A stretch of 64,000 nt of DNA from the NCBI RefSeq assembly GCF_011067745.1, contig NZ_JAAMPJ010000021.1, positions 62,001-126,000 of the forward strand, in the 5' to 3' direction. A model generated the notes under the pieces. That model was not told where the DNA came from, made no database searches, and saw only the letters and a list, made by a program, of their open reading frames with translations. The first letter of the stretch is position 1. Each line of letters begins with the position of its first letter. The DNA comes from Lentzea alba (GTDB taxonomy: Bacteria; Actinomycetota; Actinomycetes; Mycobacteriales; Pseudonocardiaceae). Shown in pieces: positions 50,282 to 58,505 of this stretch. Position numbers and translations under genes: made by a program.

Positions 50282-52822
50282 GTGGTCAGTGCGGAGAAGC
50301 AGAGGCTGCAGGAAGCCGGTCCGTGGCGGAAGTGGGGACCGTATCTGAGCGAACGGCAGTGGGGCACGGTCCGCGAAGGTGGCGACAACGCCTGGACGGA
50401 GTTCACCCACGACCAGGCCAGGTATCGGGCGTACCGGTGGGGTGAGGACGGGCTGGCCGGGTTCAGCGACGACCGGCAGCGCGTCTGCCTCGCGCTGGCG
50501 TTGTGGAACGGCGCCGACACGATCCTCAAGGAGCGGTTGTTCGGGCTCACCAACGGCGAGGGCAACCACGGCGAGGACGTGAAGGAGTGTTACTACTACC
50601 TCGACGCCACACCGACTTCCTCGTACCTGCGGATGCTCTACAAGTACCCGCAGGCGAAATTTCCGTACGAGGAACTCGTCGCAGTCAACGCCGCACGCAC
50701 GCGGCAGGACCCCGAGTACGAACTGCTCGACACGGGCGTGTTCGACGACGACCGCTACTTCGACGTCGTGGTGGAGTACGCGAAAGCAGGTCCCGAGGAC
50801 GTGCTGATGCGCGTCACGGCCCACAACCGCGGCCCGGAGGACGCCACGCTGCACCTGTTGCCCACGCTGTGGTTCCGGCACACGTGGTCGTGGGCGGGCG
50901 ATGTCCGCGTGCCGACGCTGCACACCTGCGAGCCGGGGACCGTCCGCGCCGAGCACCCGGATCTGGGCGCCAGGTGGTGGTACGTCTCGCCGCCGGCCCC
51001 GATCCTCGTGACGGAGAACGAGACCGACAACGAGCACGTGTTCGGCTCGCCCAACGTCACCCCGTACGTGAAGGACGGCATCGAACGCGCTGTGCTGCAC
51101 GGTGATCTCACCGCGGTCGCCCCGGACGGCGTCGGCACGAAAGCCGCCGCGCACCACGAACTCCGCATCCCCGCAGGGCGCAGTGCCCAGGTCAGGGTCC
51201 GGCTCAGCGACCACAGCCTCCACGACCCGTTCGCGGACTTCGACGCGACGATCACCACCAGGCGGGACGAGGCCGACGACTTCTACGACGAGGTGCTCGG
51301 CGGCGATCCGCGCAGTGACGAACGGCTGGTGTGCCGGCAGGCGCTCGCGGGGCTGCTGTGGTCGCAGCAGTACTACGCGTTCGACGTCGAGCGCTGGCTG
51401 ACCGAACGGGGCACGGATCCTCTGGAGGGCGACCAGAACTGGCGGCACCTCATCGCCGAGGACGTCATCGTCATGCCCGACAAGTGGGAGTACCCGTGGT
51501 TCGCCGCGTGGGACCTGGCCTTCCACGCGGTGCCGCTGGTGATCGTCGACCCGGAGCTCGCCAAACAGCAGATAGAACTGTTGCTCGGCCGCCGTTACCT
51601 GCACCCCAACGGCCAGATTCCAGCCTACGAGTGGAACTTCAGCGACGTGAACCCGCCGGCGCACGCGTGGGCCGCGTGGTTCGTCTACCAGTACGACCGC
51701 GACAAGGAGTTCCTGGCGCGCGTGTTCCCGCCGCTGCTGCGCGCGTTCGGCTGGTGGCTCAACCGCAAGGACGCCGACGGCCGCAACCTGTTCCAGGGCG
51801 GGTTTCTCGGGCTGGACAACATCGGGGTGTTCGACCGCAGCGCTCCCCTGCCCACCGGCGGGCGGATCGACCAGGCCGACGGCACCGCGTGGATGGCCCT
51901 GTACTGCCAGAACCTCATCCAGATGGCGCTCGAACTCGGTGAGGTGGAGCAGGCCGCCACACTGCTGGAGAACCTCGCGTGGATCGCGGCGGCCACCGGT
52001 CACGTCGGCAGCGGGTTGTGGGACGAGGAGGACGGCTTCTTCCACGACGTGCTGCGGCATCCGGACGGGAGCTCCACGGCGTTGAAGGTCCGCTCCGCCG
52101 TCGGGTTGCTGCCGCTCGCCGCCGCGACGGTGCTCGGGCCGGACGTGCGGCAGGAGCATCCCGAGCTGGTCGACGGCATGCGCGAGTTCCTCGACCGGCA
52201 TCCGGCCGTGCGGGCGGCGTTGTGGGGGCACGGCGCACAGGCGGACGCGAGCGGTCCGGTGCTGTTCTCGTTGTTCGACGAGAGCCGGTTGCGCCGGATC
52301 CTCGCGCGAATGCTCGACCCCGCGGAGTTCCTGAGCCCGCACGGGATCCGCTCGCTGTCCCGCTGGCACGCCGAGCACCCGTACGCGCTCACTGTCGACG
52401 GGGTCGAGCACCGCGTCGGCTACCTGCCGGCCGAGTCCGACAGCGGCATGTTCGGCGGCAACTCCAACTGGCGCGGACCCGTGTGGTTCCCGATCAACGT
52501 GCTGTTCATCAGGGCGTTGCGGCACCTGCACGAGTACTTCGGCGACGGGTTCACCGTCGAGTGCCCGACCGGCTCCGGACGGCAACTGAACCTCCGCGAG
52601 GTGGCGCAGGACATCGGCGAACGGCTGTTGGACGCGTTCCTGTTCGGCGTGGACGGACGTCCGGTCCACGGTGGACAGATGAGGTACCGGGACCCGCACT
52701 GGCGCGACCTGCCGTTGTTCTACGAGTACCTGCACGGGGACAACGGCGCGGGCATCGGCGCGAGCCATCAGACCGGGTGGACAGCGCTGGTCGCCCTGCT
52801 GCCGCGGGAGGTGACGCGATGA
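50282..52822 (+). CDS. GH63-like glucosidase (MGH-type)
   Basis: The 846-residue protein opens with WRKWGPYLSERQWGTVRE, characteristic of large cytosolic GH63-like proteins. The (alpha/alpha)6 barrel has PDKWEYPWFAAWDLAFHAVPL and EWNFSDVNPPAHAWA around the catalytic acids, and FGGNSNWRGPVWFPINVLF near the C terminus. It should hydrolyse a glucosyl or mannosyl linkage of a small glycoside, such as a compatible solute; there is no signal peptide. GTG 50282 follows GAGAGGTGG. Its stop overlaps the GH13 start, so the two hydrolases are made together. Confidence 0.86.
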   Translation: MVSAEKQRLQEAGPWRKWGPYLSERQWGTVREGGDNAWTEFTHDQARYRAYRWGEDGLAGFSDDRQRVCLALALWNGADTILKERLFGLTNGEGNHGEDVKECYYYLDATPTSSYLRMLYKYPQAKFPYEELVAVNAARTRQDPEYELLDTGVFDDDRYFDVVVEYAKAGPEDVLMRVTAHNRGPEDATLHLLPTLWFRHTWSWAGDVRVPTLHTCEPGTVRAEHPDLGARWWYVSPPAPILVTENETDNEHVFGSPNVTPYVKDGIERAVLHGDLTAVAPDGVGTKAAAHHELRIPAGRSAQVRVRLSDHSLHDPFADFDATITTRRDEADDFYDEVLGGDPRSDERLVCRQALAGLLWSQQYYAFDVERWLTERGTDPLEGDQNWRHLIAEDVIVMPDKWEYPWFAAWDLAFHAVPLVIVDPELAKQQIELLLGRRYLHPNGQIPAYEWNFSDVNPPAHAWAAWFVYQYDRDKEFLARVFPPLLRAFGWWLNRKDADGRNLFQGGFLGLDNIGVFDRSAPLPTGGRIDQADGTAWMALYCQNLIQMALELGEVEQAATLLENLAWIAAATGHVGSGLWDEEDGFFHDVLRHPDGSSTALKVRSAVGLLPLAAATVLGPDVRQEHPELVDGMREFLDRHPAVRAALWGHGAQADASGPVLFSLFDESRLRRILARMLDPAEFLSPHGIRSLSRWHAEHPYALTVDGVEHRVGYLPAESDSGMFGGNSNWRGPVWFPINVLFIRALRHLHEYFGDGFTVECPTGSGRQLNLREVAQDIGERLLDAFLFGVDGRPVHGGQMRYRDPHWRDLPLFYEYLHGDNGAGIGASHQTGWTALVALLPREVTR

Positions 52823-54201
52823 GCTGGCCACAGCAACCGGTCGTCTACGAGATCAACACCGCCGTGTGGCTGACCGAGCTGTCCCACCAGGCCGGTCGCG
52901 AGATCACCCTCGGCGACGTGCCCGCGTCCGCCTGGCACGCGGTCACCCCTGCCGGGGTCGACGCGGTGTGGCTGATGGGCGTGTGGGAACGCAGCCTGCT
53001 GGGGCTGGCGATGGCGAACGCGCAACCGGGCCTGCGGGCGTCGTTCCGCGAGGCGCTGCCGGACCTGCGGCCGGAGGACGTCGCCGGGTCGCCGTACTGC
53101 GTGCACCGCTACGTCGTGGCCGAGGAGTTCGGCGGCGACGAGGGTCTCGCGAAGGCCCGCGCCGAACTGGCCGCGCGCGGCGTGCGGTTGATCCTCGACT
53201 ACGTGCCGAACCACGTGGCACCGGACCATCCGTGGGTGGTGGAGCACCCGGAGTTCTTCGTGCGCAAGGAGAACGGCGAAATCGAACTCGGGCGCGACCC
53301 GTACTTCCCCGCGTGGCCGGACGTCGTGCAGCTCGACGCGTTCTCCCCCGCTCTCCGCGCGGCGGCCACGATGACGCTCAGCTCGATCGCCGCCCGGTGC
53401 GACGGGATCCGCTGCGACATGGCCATGCTCGTCACCAACGAGGTCTTCGCGCGCACCTGGCAGAAAACGCCGCCGGAGCAGGACTTCTGGCCGGAGGTCA
53501 TCAGCGGGCTGCGGGCCGAGCACCCCGAGACGGTGCTGATCGCCGAGGCGTACTGGGACATGGAGTGGTCGTTGCAGCAGCAGGGCTTCAACTTCTGTTA
53601 CGACAAGCGCCTGTACGACCGGATCATCGGCAGTGACGGGGTGCGCGACCACCTGCGCGCCGATCCTGCCTACCAGGCGAGGCTGCTGCGGTTCCTGGAG
53701 AACCAGGACGAACCGCGGATCGCGAGCGAGCTCTCGCCCGCCGCCGCACGAGCGGCGGCGGTGGTGATCGCGACCCTGCCCGGCGCGACGCTGTGGTACG
53801 AGGGACAGTTCGAGGGCAGGCGCGTCCGGCCACCGGTGTTCCTGACCCGGCGGCCGGACGAACCGCTCGACCACGACCTCGCCGCCTGGTACCACCGGCT
53901 GCTCGCGATCGTGAGCGATCACCAGGTGCGGCTGGGCGAGTGGCGCCTGCTCGACGCCGAGGGCTGGCCGGACAACCAGTCGTGCCGGCAGCTGCTCGCG
54001 TGGACGTGGACGGTCGCCGACGGTCCCCGGCACGTCGTGGTCGTGAACCTCTCCGACCGGCCCGCCCAGGGGCTGCTCCCGGTGGAGCTGCACCGCTACA
54101 CCGACCTGCTCGACGGAATGGTGTACGAGCAGGAGGACGACCTCAGTCCGCTGTACGTGGCCCTGGGGCCGTGGGGGTGTCATCTGTTCGCGGCGGCCTG
54201 A
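52819..54201 (+). CDS. GH13 alpha-amylase-family protein
   Basis: The 460-residue protein starts VVYEINTAVWLTEL and carries GVDAVWLMGVWERS, LILDYVPNHVAPDHPW (region I), CDGIRCDMAMLVTN with the nucleophile Asp (region II), IAEAYWDMEWSL with the acid Glu (region III) and ENQDEPR near region IV. The FLENQDEPR form in place of the usual FxxNHD matches a poorly studied GH13 group found in cytosolic operons. No signal peptide is present. With the GH63-like partner it likely processes an intracellular glucoside. The 3' end overlaps the AI-2E gene by 59 bases. Confidence 0.88.
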   Translation: MSWPQQPVVYEINTAVWLTELSHQAGREITLGDVPASAWHAVTPAGVDAVWLMGVWERSLLGLAMANAQPGLRASFREALPDLRPEDVAGSPYCVHRYVVAEEFGGDEGLAKARAELAARGVRLILDYVPNHVAPDHPWVVEHPEFFVRKENGEIELGRDPYFPAWPDVVQLDAFSPALRAAATMTLSSIAARCDGIRCDMAMLVTNEVFARTWQKTPPEQDFWPEVISGLRAEHPETVLIAEAYWDMEWSLQQQGFNFCYDKRLYDRIIGSDGVRDHLRADPAYQARLLRFLENQDEPRIASELSPAAARAAAVVIATLPGATLWYEGQFEGRRVRPPVFLTRRPDEPLDHDLAAWYHRLLAIVSDHQVRLGEWRLLDAEGWPDNQSCRQLLAWTWTVADGPRHVVVVNLSDRPAQGLLPVELHRYTDLLDGMVYEQEDDLSPLYVALGPWGCHLFAAA

Positions 54202-55153
54202 GCAGGGCCGCCGCCCATCCCGCCGCCGGGTCCACGTCGACCAGCAACACCTTCACCAGCACGGTGAGCGGCACCGCGAGCAACGCGCCGAGCGGGCCGA
54301 GCACCCAGGCCCAGAACACCAGGGCCAGGAAGGTGACGGTGGTCGACAACCCGGCGGCGTCCCCGGTGAAGCGCGGCTGGATCAGCGACTGCACCACGAA
54401 GTTCAGCACTCCGTAGAACGCCAGCACGGCCAGCGCCCGGCGCGGGCCGTGCTGCAGCAGCGCGAGCACCGCGGGCGGCGCCACGCCGAGCACGAACCCG
54501 ATGTTGGGGATGTAGTTGGTGACGAAGGACAACACACCCCACAACAGGGCGAGCGGAATGCCGAGCAACGCCAGCGCGACCGTGTCCAGCGTCGCCACGA
54601 CGAGTCCGAAGATCGTCGTGACGACCAGGTAGCGGCGCGAGCGGCGGACGAACTCCATCAGCGCCTCCCGCAGGTGCGGCCGGTCGACCGCGATCTCGGC
54701 CAGCCGCGAGCCCGCCCAGCCCACCTCGACGCCGAGGAACAGCAGCAGCGCCAACAGGAACACCAGGCTCGTGGTGAGGCTCGTGAGTTCCGTGAGCAGC
54801 CCGCCGATCGCGCCCATCAACTGGCCGCGGTCGATGCCGTTGATCGCCCGTTCCGCCCGCACGACCAGTTCGTCGCGCGCGAACTCCGGCAGCATCGCCG
54901 CCAGTCGCGCACCGGACACCGCCACCGTGACCGCCACGACCGCCAGCACGCCGTAGACGAGCACCACCACCGTCAGCGTCGCGAGCCACGGCGGCGCGCC
55001 GCGGCCGCGCAACCACCGGTGCACGGGGCTGACCGCGATCACGACCAGCAGCGCCAGCATCGCCGGCGCCACCAGCCATGCGATCGCCCGCACACCGGCG
55101 ACCACGACGACCGCCGCCGCGCCACCGAGCAGGACCGTCAGCGCACGCGGCAT
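54143..55153 (-). CDS. AI-2E family transporter
   Basis: The 336-residue protein has two N-terminal helices (residues 5-45), a third helix and loop, then a periplasmic-type segment and four more helices with FVTNYIPNIGFVLGVAPPAVLAL and VQSLIQPRFTGDAAGLSTTVTFLALVFWAWVLGPLGALLAVPLTVLVK, the core of the AI-2E family. Members export small molecules or act as Na+/H+ antiporters. ATG 55153 overlaps the DUF7144 stop by one base, so the two are coupled. Confidence 0.88.
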   Translation of the reverse strand: MPRALTVLLGGAAAVVVVAGVRAIAWLVAPAMLALLVVIAVSPVHRWLRGRGAPPWLATLTVVVLVYGVLAVVAVTVAVSGARLAAMLPEFARDELVVRAERAINGIDRGQLMGAIGGLLTELTSLTTSLVFLLALLLFLGVEVGWAGSRLAEIAVDRPHLREALMEFVRRSRRYLVVTTIFGLVVATLDTVALALLGIPLALLWGVLSFVTNYIPNIGFVLGVAPPAVLALLQHGPRRALAVLAFYGVLNFVVQSLIQPRFTGDAAGLSTTVTFLALVFWAWVLGPLGALLAVPLTVLVKVLLVDVDPAAGWAAALLRPPRTDDTPTAPGPRTAD

Positions 55154-55569
55154 CAACGGTGGGTCGACTCGTACTTCGCCGGTGTCGTGATGTCCGCTTC
55201 GTTGCCGTGGACGACCACCGCCCAGATCACCGTGACGCACAGGGCGATGACGATCGTCGACCACAGCGGGTGCACCGACGCGAACGCCAGTTGTGCCACC
55301 GAGTTGACGACCGCGAGCACCACCGCGACCACCCTGGCCCACGCGGCACCGGAGAGCAGCGCGGCGCCCGCGAGCGCCACCAGAATCCCGATCAGAAGCG
55401 TGATCCAGCCCCACGCGGTGATGTCGAAGACGAGCACCTGCTCCTCGGTCACGACGTAGTACTCACCCCGGAACAACGCCACCAGCCCCTCTATGGCGTT
55501 GAACGAGCCCATGACGATCATCATGATGCCCGCGAACCAGATCCAGCCGAGCCAGCCTGTCTCCCGCAT
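55153..55569 (-). CDS. DUF7144-like membrane protein
   Basis: The 138-residue protein has four hydrophobic helices and the family opening GWLGWIWFAGIMMIVMGSFNAIEGLVALF, then EEQVLVFDITAWGWITLLIGILVALAGAALL. It is a small actinobacterial membrane protein without known function. GGAGG lies seven bases before ATG 55569. The 17-bp dyad at 55637-55653 lies 67 bases upstream and could serve this gene as well as the divergent GH15 gene. Confidence 0.8.
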   Translation of the reverse strand: MRETGWLGWIWFAGIMMIVMGSFNAIEGLVALFRGEYYVVTEEQVLVFDITAWGWITLLIGILVALAGAALLSGAAWARVVAVVLAVVNSVAQLAFASVHPLWSTIVIALCVTVIWAVVVHGNEADITTPAKYESTHR

Positions 55570-55636
55570 CGTGCCTCCGTTTTCTCTTCGACGGGGATTG
55601 CCCGGTCACCGTGGCACCGGCGCGCGGCGCGGATCT

Positions 55637-55653
55637 TCACCCGTCGCGGGTGA
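55637..55653 (+). promoter_or_regulatory. 17-bp dyad operator, copy 1
   Basis: TCACCCGTCGCGGGTGA is a perfect 7-bp dyad around a three-base spacer. It ends exactly 36 nt before ATG 55690 of the GH15 gene. The same element stands at the same distance before the genes at 57550 and 61570. A -10-like GACTGT at -13 to -8 and no ribosome site point to a leaderless transcript with the dyad centred at -44.5. Confidence 0.65.
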
Positions 55654-55689
55654 GGACCAGTCCCGGCCCCGCCGGTGACTGTCGATCCC

Positions 55690-57513
55690 ATGACCACACA
55701 ACCCCCGTACCCGCTGATCGCCGACCACGGGCTGATCGGCGACCTGCAGACCGCCGCGCTGGTGTCCACCGACGGCACCGTGGACTGGTTCTGCGGCCCG
55801 CGGTTCGACTCGCCCTCGGTGTTCGCCGCGCTGCTCGACCGGCAGCGCGGCGGGTTCTGCCGCATCCGGCCTTCTTCCGGGCACACCGGGCGCCAGTTGT
55901 ACTTCCCCGACACCGCGGTGCTGATCACCCGGTTCATGACCGGCGAGGGCACGGGCGAGGTCGTCGACTTCATGCCGCCGCTGCCGGACGAGGACGCGAC
56001 CGAGCGGCATCGGCTGGTGCGGATCGTGCGGTGTGTCCGCGGGCGCATGACGTTCGACGTCGATGTGGTGCCGCGGTTCGACTACGGCCGTCGCGCTCAC
56101 CGCGCACGGATCACCGACGACGGCGTGATCTTCGACTGCGGTCAGTTCGGAATGGTGCTGCACGCGGTGCGCGAACCCGGTGACCCGCGGCTGGTGTCCG
56201 GGGAGATCACCGCCACCCAGGACCTGCACGCCACGCTCTCCCTCGCCGAGGGGCAGACCCGTGGCATCGTGCTGGAAACCGGTGCCGCCGGGCCACCACG
56301 TGCTTTCGCCGCCGCCCAGGCCCGGGAGTTGTTCGACGCGACCGTGCTGTTCTGGCACGGCTGGCTCGCCCAGTCGGCCTATCGGGGCCGCTGGCGCGAG
56401 GCGGTCGACCGGTCCGCGATCACGTTGAAGCTGCTGACGTACGCGCCTTCCGGTGCGTTGGTCGCGGCGCCGACCGCAGGGCTGCCCGAACAGCTCGGGG
56501 GCGAGCGGAACTGGGACTACCGGTTCACCTGGGTCCGTGACGCGTCGTTCGCCGTGTCGTCGTTGCTGCGCTTGGGTTTCACGTCGGAGGCCGCGGCGTT
56601 CGGTCGCTGGCTCACCGAGCGGTGCGAGGAAGGTGGTCCGTTGCGGGTGATGTACGCGGTGGACGGGTCCGCCGATCTCACTGAGCACGTGCTGGAGCAC
56701 TTCGAGGGCTACCGGGGATCGTCACCGGTGCGGGCGGGCAACGGGGCGGCCGGCCAGTTGCAGCTCGACATCCACGGCGAGTTCCTGGACAGCGTGTACG
56801 CGGCGCACCTCTGCGGCCTGCGGATCTCGCACCGCGGCTGGCACGCGGTGGTCGAGCAGCTGGAGTGGCTGGCGGAGAACTGGGACCAGCCGGAGGAAGG
56901 CATCTGGGAGACGAGGTCGGGCCGCGCCGACTTCACCTACGGCCGGGTGATGAGCTGGGTCGCGTTCGACCGGGCGATCCGCATCGCCGCGGCGGAGGGC
57001 AGGCCGGGTCCGGTGGAGCGCTGGCGTTCGGTGCGCGACCGGATCTACGGCCAGGTGTGGGAGAAGGGCTGGGACCGGTCGACCGGCGCGTTCGTCCAGC
57101 GGTACGGCTCACCCGCGCTGGACGCGTCCCTGCTGCGGCTGCCGCAGGTCGGGTTCGTCTCGCCGCGCGACCCGGTGTGGCAGGACGCGTTGGCCGCCAT
57201 GGAGTCGCTCGTGCACGACAGTCTCGTGCTGCGCTACGACACCGAGGCCGCACCGGACGGACTGCGCGGGTCGGAGGGCACCTTTTCGTTGTGCACCTTC
57301 AATTATGTGAACGCGCTGGCGCTGTCCGGACGGGCGCGGGAGGCGCGCCTGGTGTTCGAGAAGATGCTGACCTACGGCAACCACCTCGGGCTCTTCGCCG
57401 AGGAGATCGGACTGACCGGTGAACAACTCGGCAACTTCCCGCAGGCGTTCACCCACCTGGCCCTCATCGACGCGGCCGTCACCCTCGACGAACAGCTCAC
57501 CCTCCGTGGGTGA
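55690..57513 (+). CDS. GH15-family glucosidase (trehalase/glucoamylase type)
   Basis: The 607-residue protein has the N-terminal GH15 beta-domain (PLIADHGLIGDLQTAALVSTDGTVDWFCGPRFDSPSVF), NWDYRFTWVRDASFAVSSL for substrate binding, the catalytic acid in EGIWETRSG, and LFAEEIGLTGEQLGNFPQAFTHLALI for the catalytic base. Close relatives in actinobacteria act on trehalose. It has no signal peptide and should work in the cytosol. ATG 55690 was chosen because it is exactly 36 nt after a conserved dyad and fits a leaderless start; a GTG 15 bases upstream is less likely. Confidence 0.9.
   Translation: MTTQPPYPLIADHGLIGDLQTAALVSTDGTVDWFCGPRFDSPSVFAALLDRQRGGFCRIRPSSGHTGRQLYFPDTAVLITRFMTGEGTGEVVDFMPPLPDEDATERHRLVRIVRCVRGRMTFDVDVVPRFDYGRRAHRARITDDGVIFDCGQFGMVLHAVREPGDPRLVSGEITATQDLHATLSLAEGQTRGIVLETGAAGPPRAFAAAQARELFDATVLFWHGWLAQSAYRGRWREAVDRSAITLKLLTYAPSGALVAAPTAGLPEQLGGERNWDYRFTWVRDASFAVSSLLRLGFTSEAAAFGRWLTERCEEGGPLRVMYAVDGSADLTEHVLEHFEGYRGSSPVRAGNGAAGQLQLDIHGEFLDSVYAAHLCGLRISHRGWHAVVEQLEWLAENWDQPEEGIWETRSGRADFTYGRVMSWVAFDRAIRIAAAEGRPGPVERWRSVRDRIYGQVWEKGWDRSTGAFVQRYGSPALDASLLRLPQVGFVSPRDPVWQDALAAMESLVHDSLVLRYDTEAAPDGLRGSEGTFSLCTFNYVNALALSGRAREARLVFEKMLTYGNHLGLFAEEIGLTGEQLGNFPQAFTHLALIDAAVTLDEQLTLRG
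57497..57513 (+). promoter_or_regulatory. 17-bp dyad operator, copy 2
   Basis: TCACCCTCCGTGGGTGA is a near-perfect dyad that ends exactly 36 nt before ATG 57550. Its last three bases are the stop codon of the GH15 gene. A -10-like CACAGT stands at -13 to -8 of the ATG. Confidence 0.6.
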
Positions 57514-57549
57514 GGCATGACACTCGGTCCTTCTCGCACAGTTTCGGCC

Positions 57550-58035
57550 ATGGCCACTTTGACCGTGTGGAAGTTCGACACCGCCGACGGAGCGCGCAAC
57601 GCGCTCGACCTGTTGCAGAAGCTCCAGGAGCAGCAACTGATCACCATCCGCGACACGGCGTACGTCTACTGGGAGGAGGATGCGAAACGCCCGAAGACCA
57701 AGGAACTCGGCAAGCTCACCGGCGCGGGCGCGCTCGGCGGGGCGTTCTGGGGTCTGCTGTTCGGGCTGATCTTCTTCATCCCGGTGCTGGGCGCGGCGAT
57801 CGGCGCGGGCGTCGGCGCGCTGGCCGGTTCGTTGTCGCGGGCCGGGATCGACGACGACTTCGTCCAGGACGTCCGGGCGAGTGTCACGCCGGGCACGTCC
57901 GCGTTGTTCGTGATGTCCGAGCACGCGGTCGTCGACCGGGTCGCGGACCAGTTCAAGCAGACCGGGGCCACGCTCATCACCACGAACCTCTCGGCGGAGC
58001 AGGAGAAGCTGCTGAAGGAGACGTTCACCTCGTGA
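57550..58035 (+). CDS. DUF1269-like membrane-associated protein
   Basis: The 161-residue protein has an N-terminal ferredoxin-like part (LTVWKFDTADGARNALDLLQKL), the conserved TAYVYWEEDAKRPKTKEL, a glycine-rich membrane segment (GAGALGGAFWGLLFGLIFFIPVLGAAIGAGVGALAGSL) and a C-terminal part (TSALFVMSEHAVVDRVADQFKQTGATLITTNLS). This is the DUF1269 layout; function unknown, often near stress genes. No ribosome site is seen and the start follows dyad copy 2 by 36 nt. The stop overlaps the ion channel start (GTGA). Confidence 0.82.
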   Translation: MATLTVWKFDTADGARNALDLLQKLQEQQLITIRDTAYVYWEEDAKRPKTKELGKLTGAGALGGAFWGLLFGLIFFIPVLGAAIGAGVGALAGSLSRAGIDDDFVQDVRASVTPGTSALFVMSEHAVVDRVADQFKQTGATLITTNLSAEQEKLLKETFTS

Positions 58036-58505
58036 CCTGGGCGGTGGTGCGGCCGGTGGCGACTGTCGGGGTGCTGCTGCTGGTCTACTACCGCCTGCCG
58101 ATGGACCAGCCGGAGGACGGATTCACCGTGCTCCGGCTGGTCGCTGCGCTGCTGCTGGTGGGGTTGGTCTTCTGGTGGCAGGTGCGGCTGATCGGCCGCA
58201 CGGAGCACCCCGGCTGGCAGGGCGTGCAGGCACTCGCCCTGGTGATCCCGTTGTTCCTCTTGGTGTTCGCTCAGGCGTGTTTCCTGCTGGCCCGGCATCA
58301 GCCCGGCAGCTTCACCGTGCCGTTGAGCCGAACCGATGCTCTGTACTTCGTCGTCACCGTGTTCGCGACCGTCGGATTCGGTGACATAGCACCGGTTTCT
58401 GCTCCGGCGCGGGTGCTGGTCACCCTGCAGATGGTTCTTGATCTGTTGGTGCTGGGCGTGGCGCTGAAGGTGATTCTCGCCGCGGTTCGCCGTCGCTCCG
58501 GATGA
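58032..58505 (+). CDS. Potassium channel-like membrane protein
   Basis: The 157-residue protein has three hydrophobic helices (residues ~5-20, 33-55, 64-87), then a pore helix and selectivity filter TDALYFVVTVFATVGFGD (TVGFGD at 113-118) and a last helix (ARVLVTLQMVLDLLVLGVALKVI). It is an ion channel of the 2-pore-helix fold with an additional helix pair, probably for K+. There is no RCK or ligand domain. Coupling to the DUF1269 gene suggests joint control of membrane potential under the dyad-controlled programme. Confidence 0.85.
   Translation: MTWAVVRPVATVGVLLLVYYRLPMDQPEDGFTVLRLVAALLLVGLVFWWQVRLIGRTEHPGWQGVQALALVIPLFLLVFAQACFLLARHQPGSFTVPLSRTDALYFVVTVFATVGFGDIAPVSAPARVLVTLQMVLDLLVLGVALKVILAAVRRRSG

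Noticed and set aside
55637..55690. Canonical DosR box (GGGAC-N-GTCCC type) upstream of the GH15 gene
   Set aside because: GGACCAGTCC is present but short, and it is not found upstream of the other two dyad genes. The TCACC/GGGTGA dyad is the shared element.
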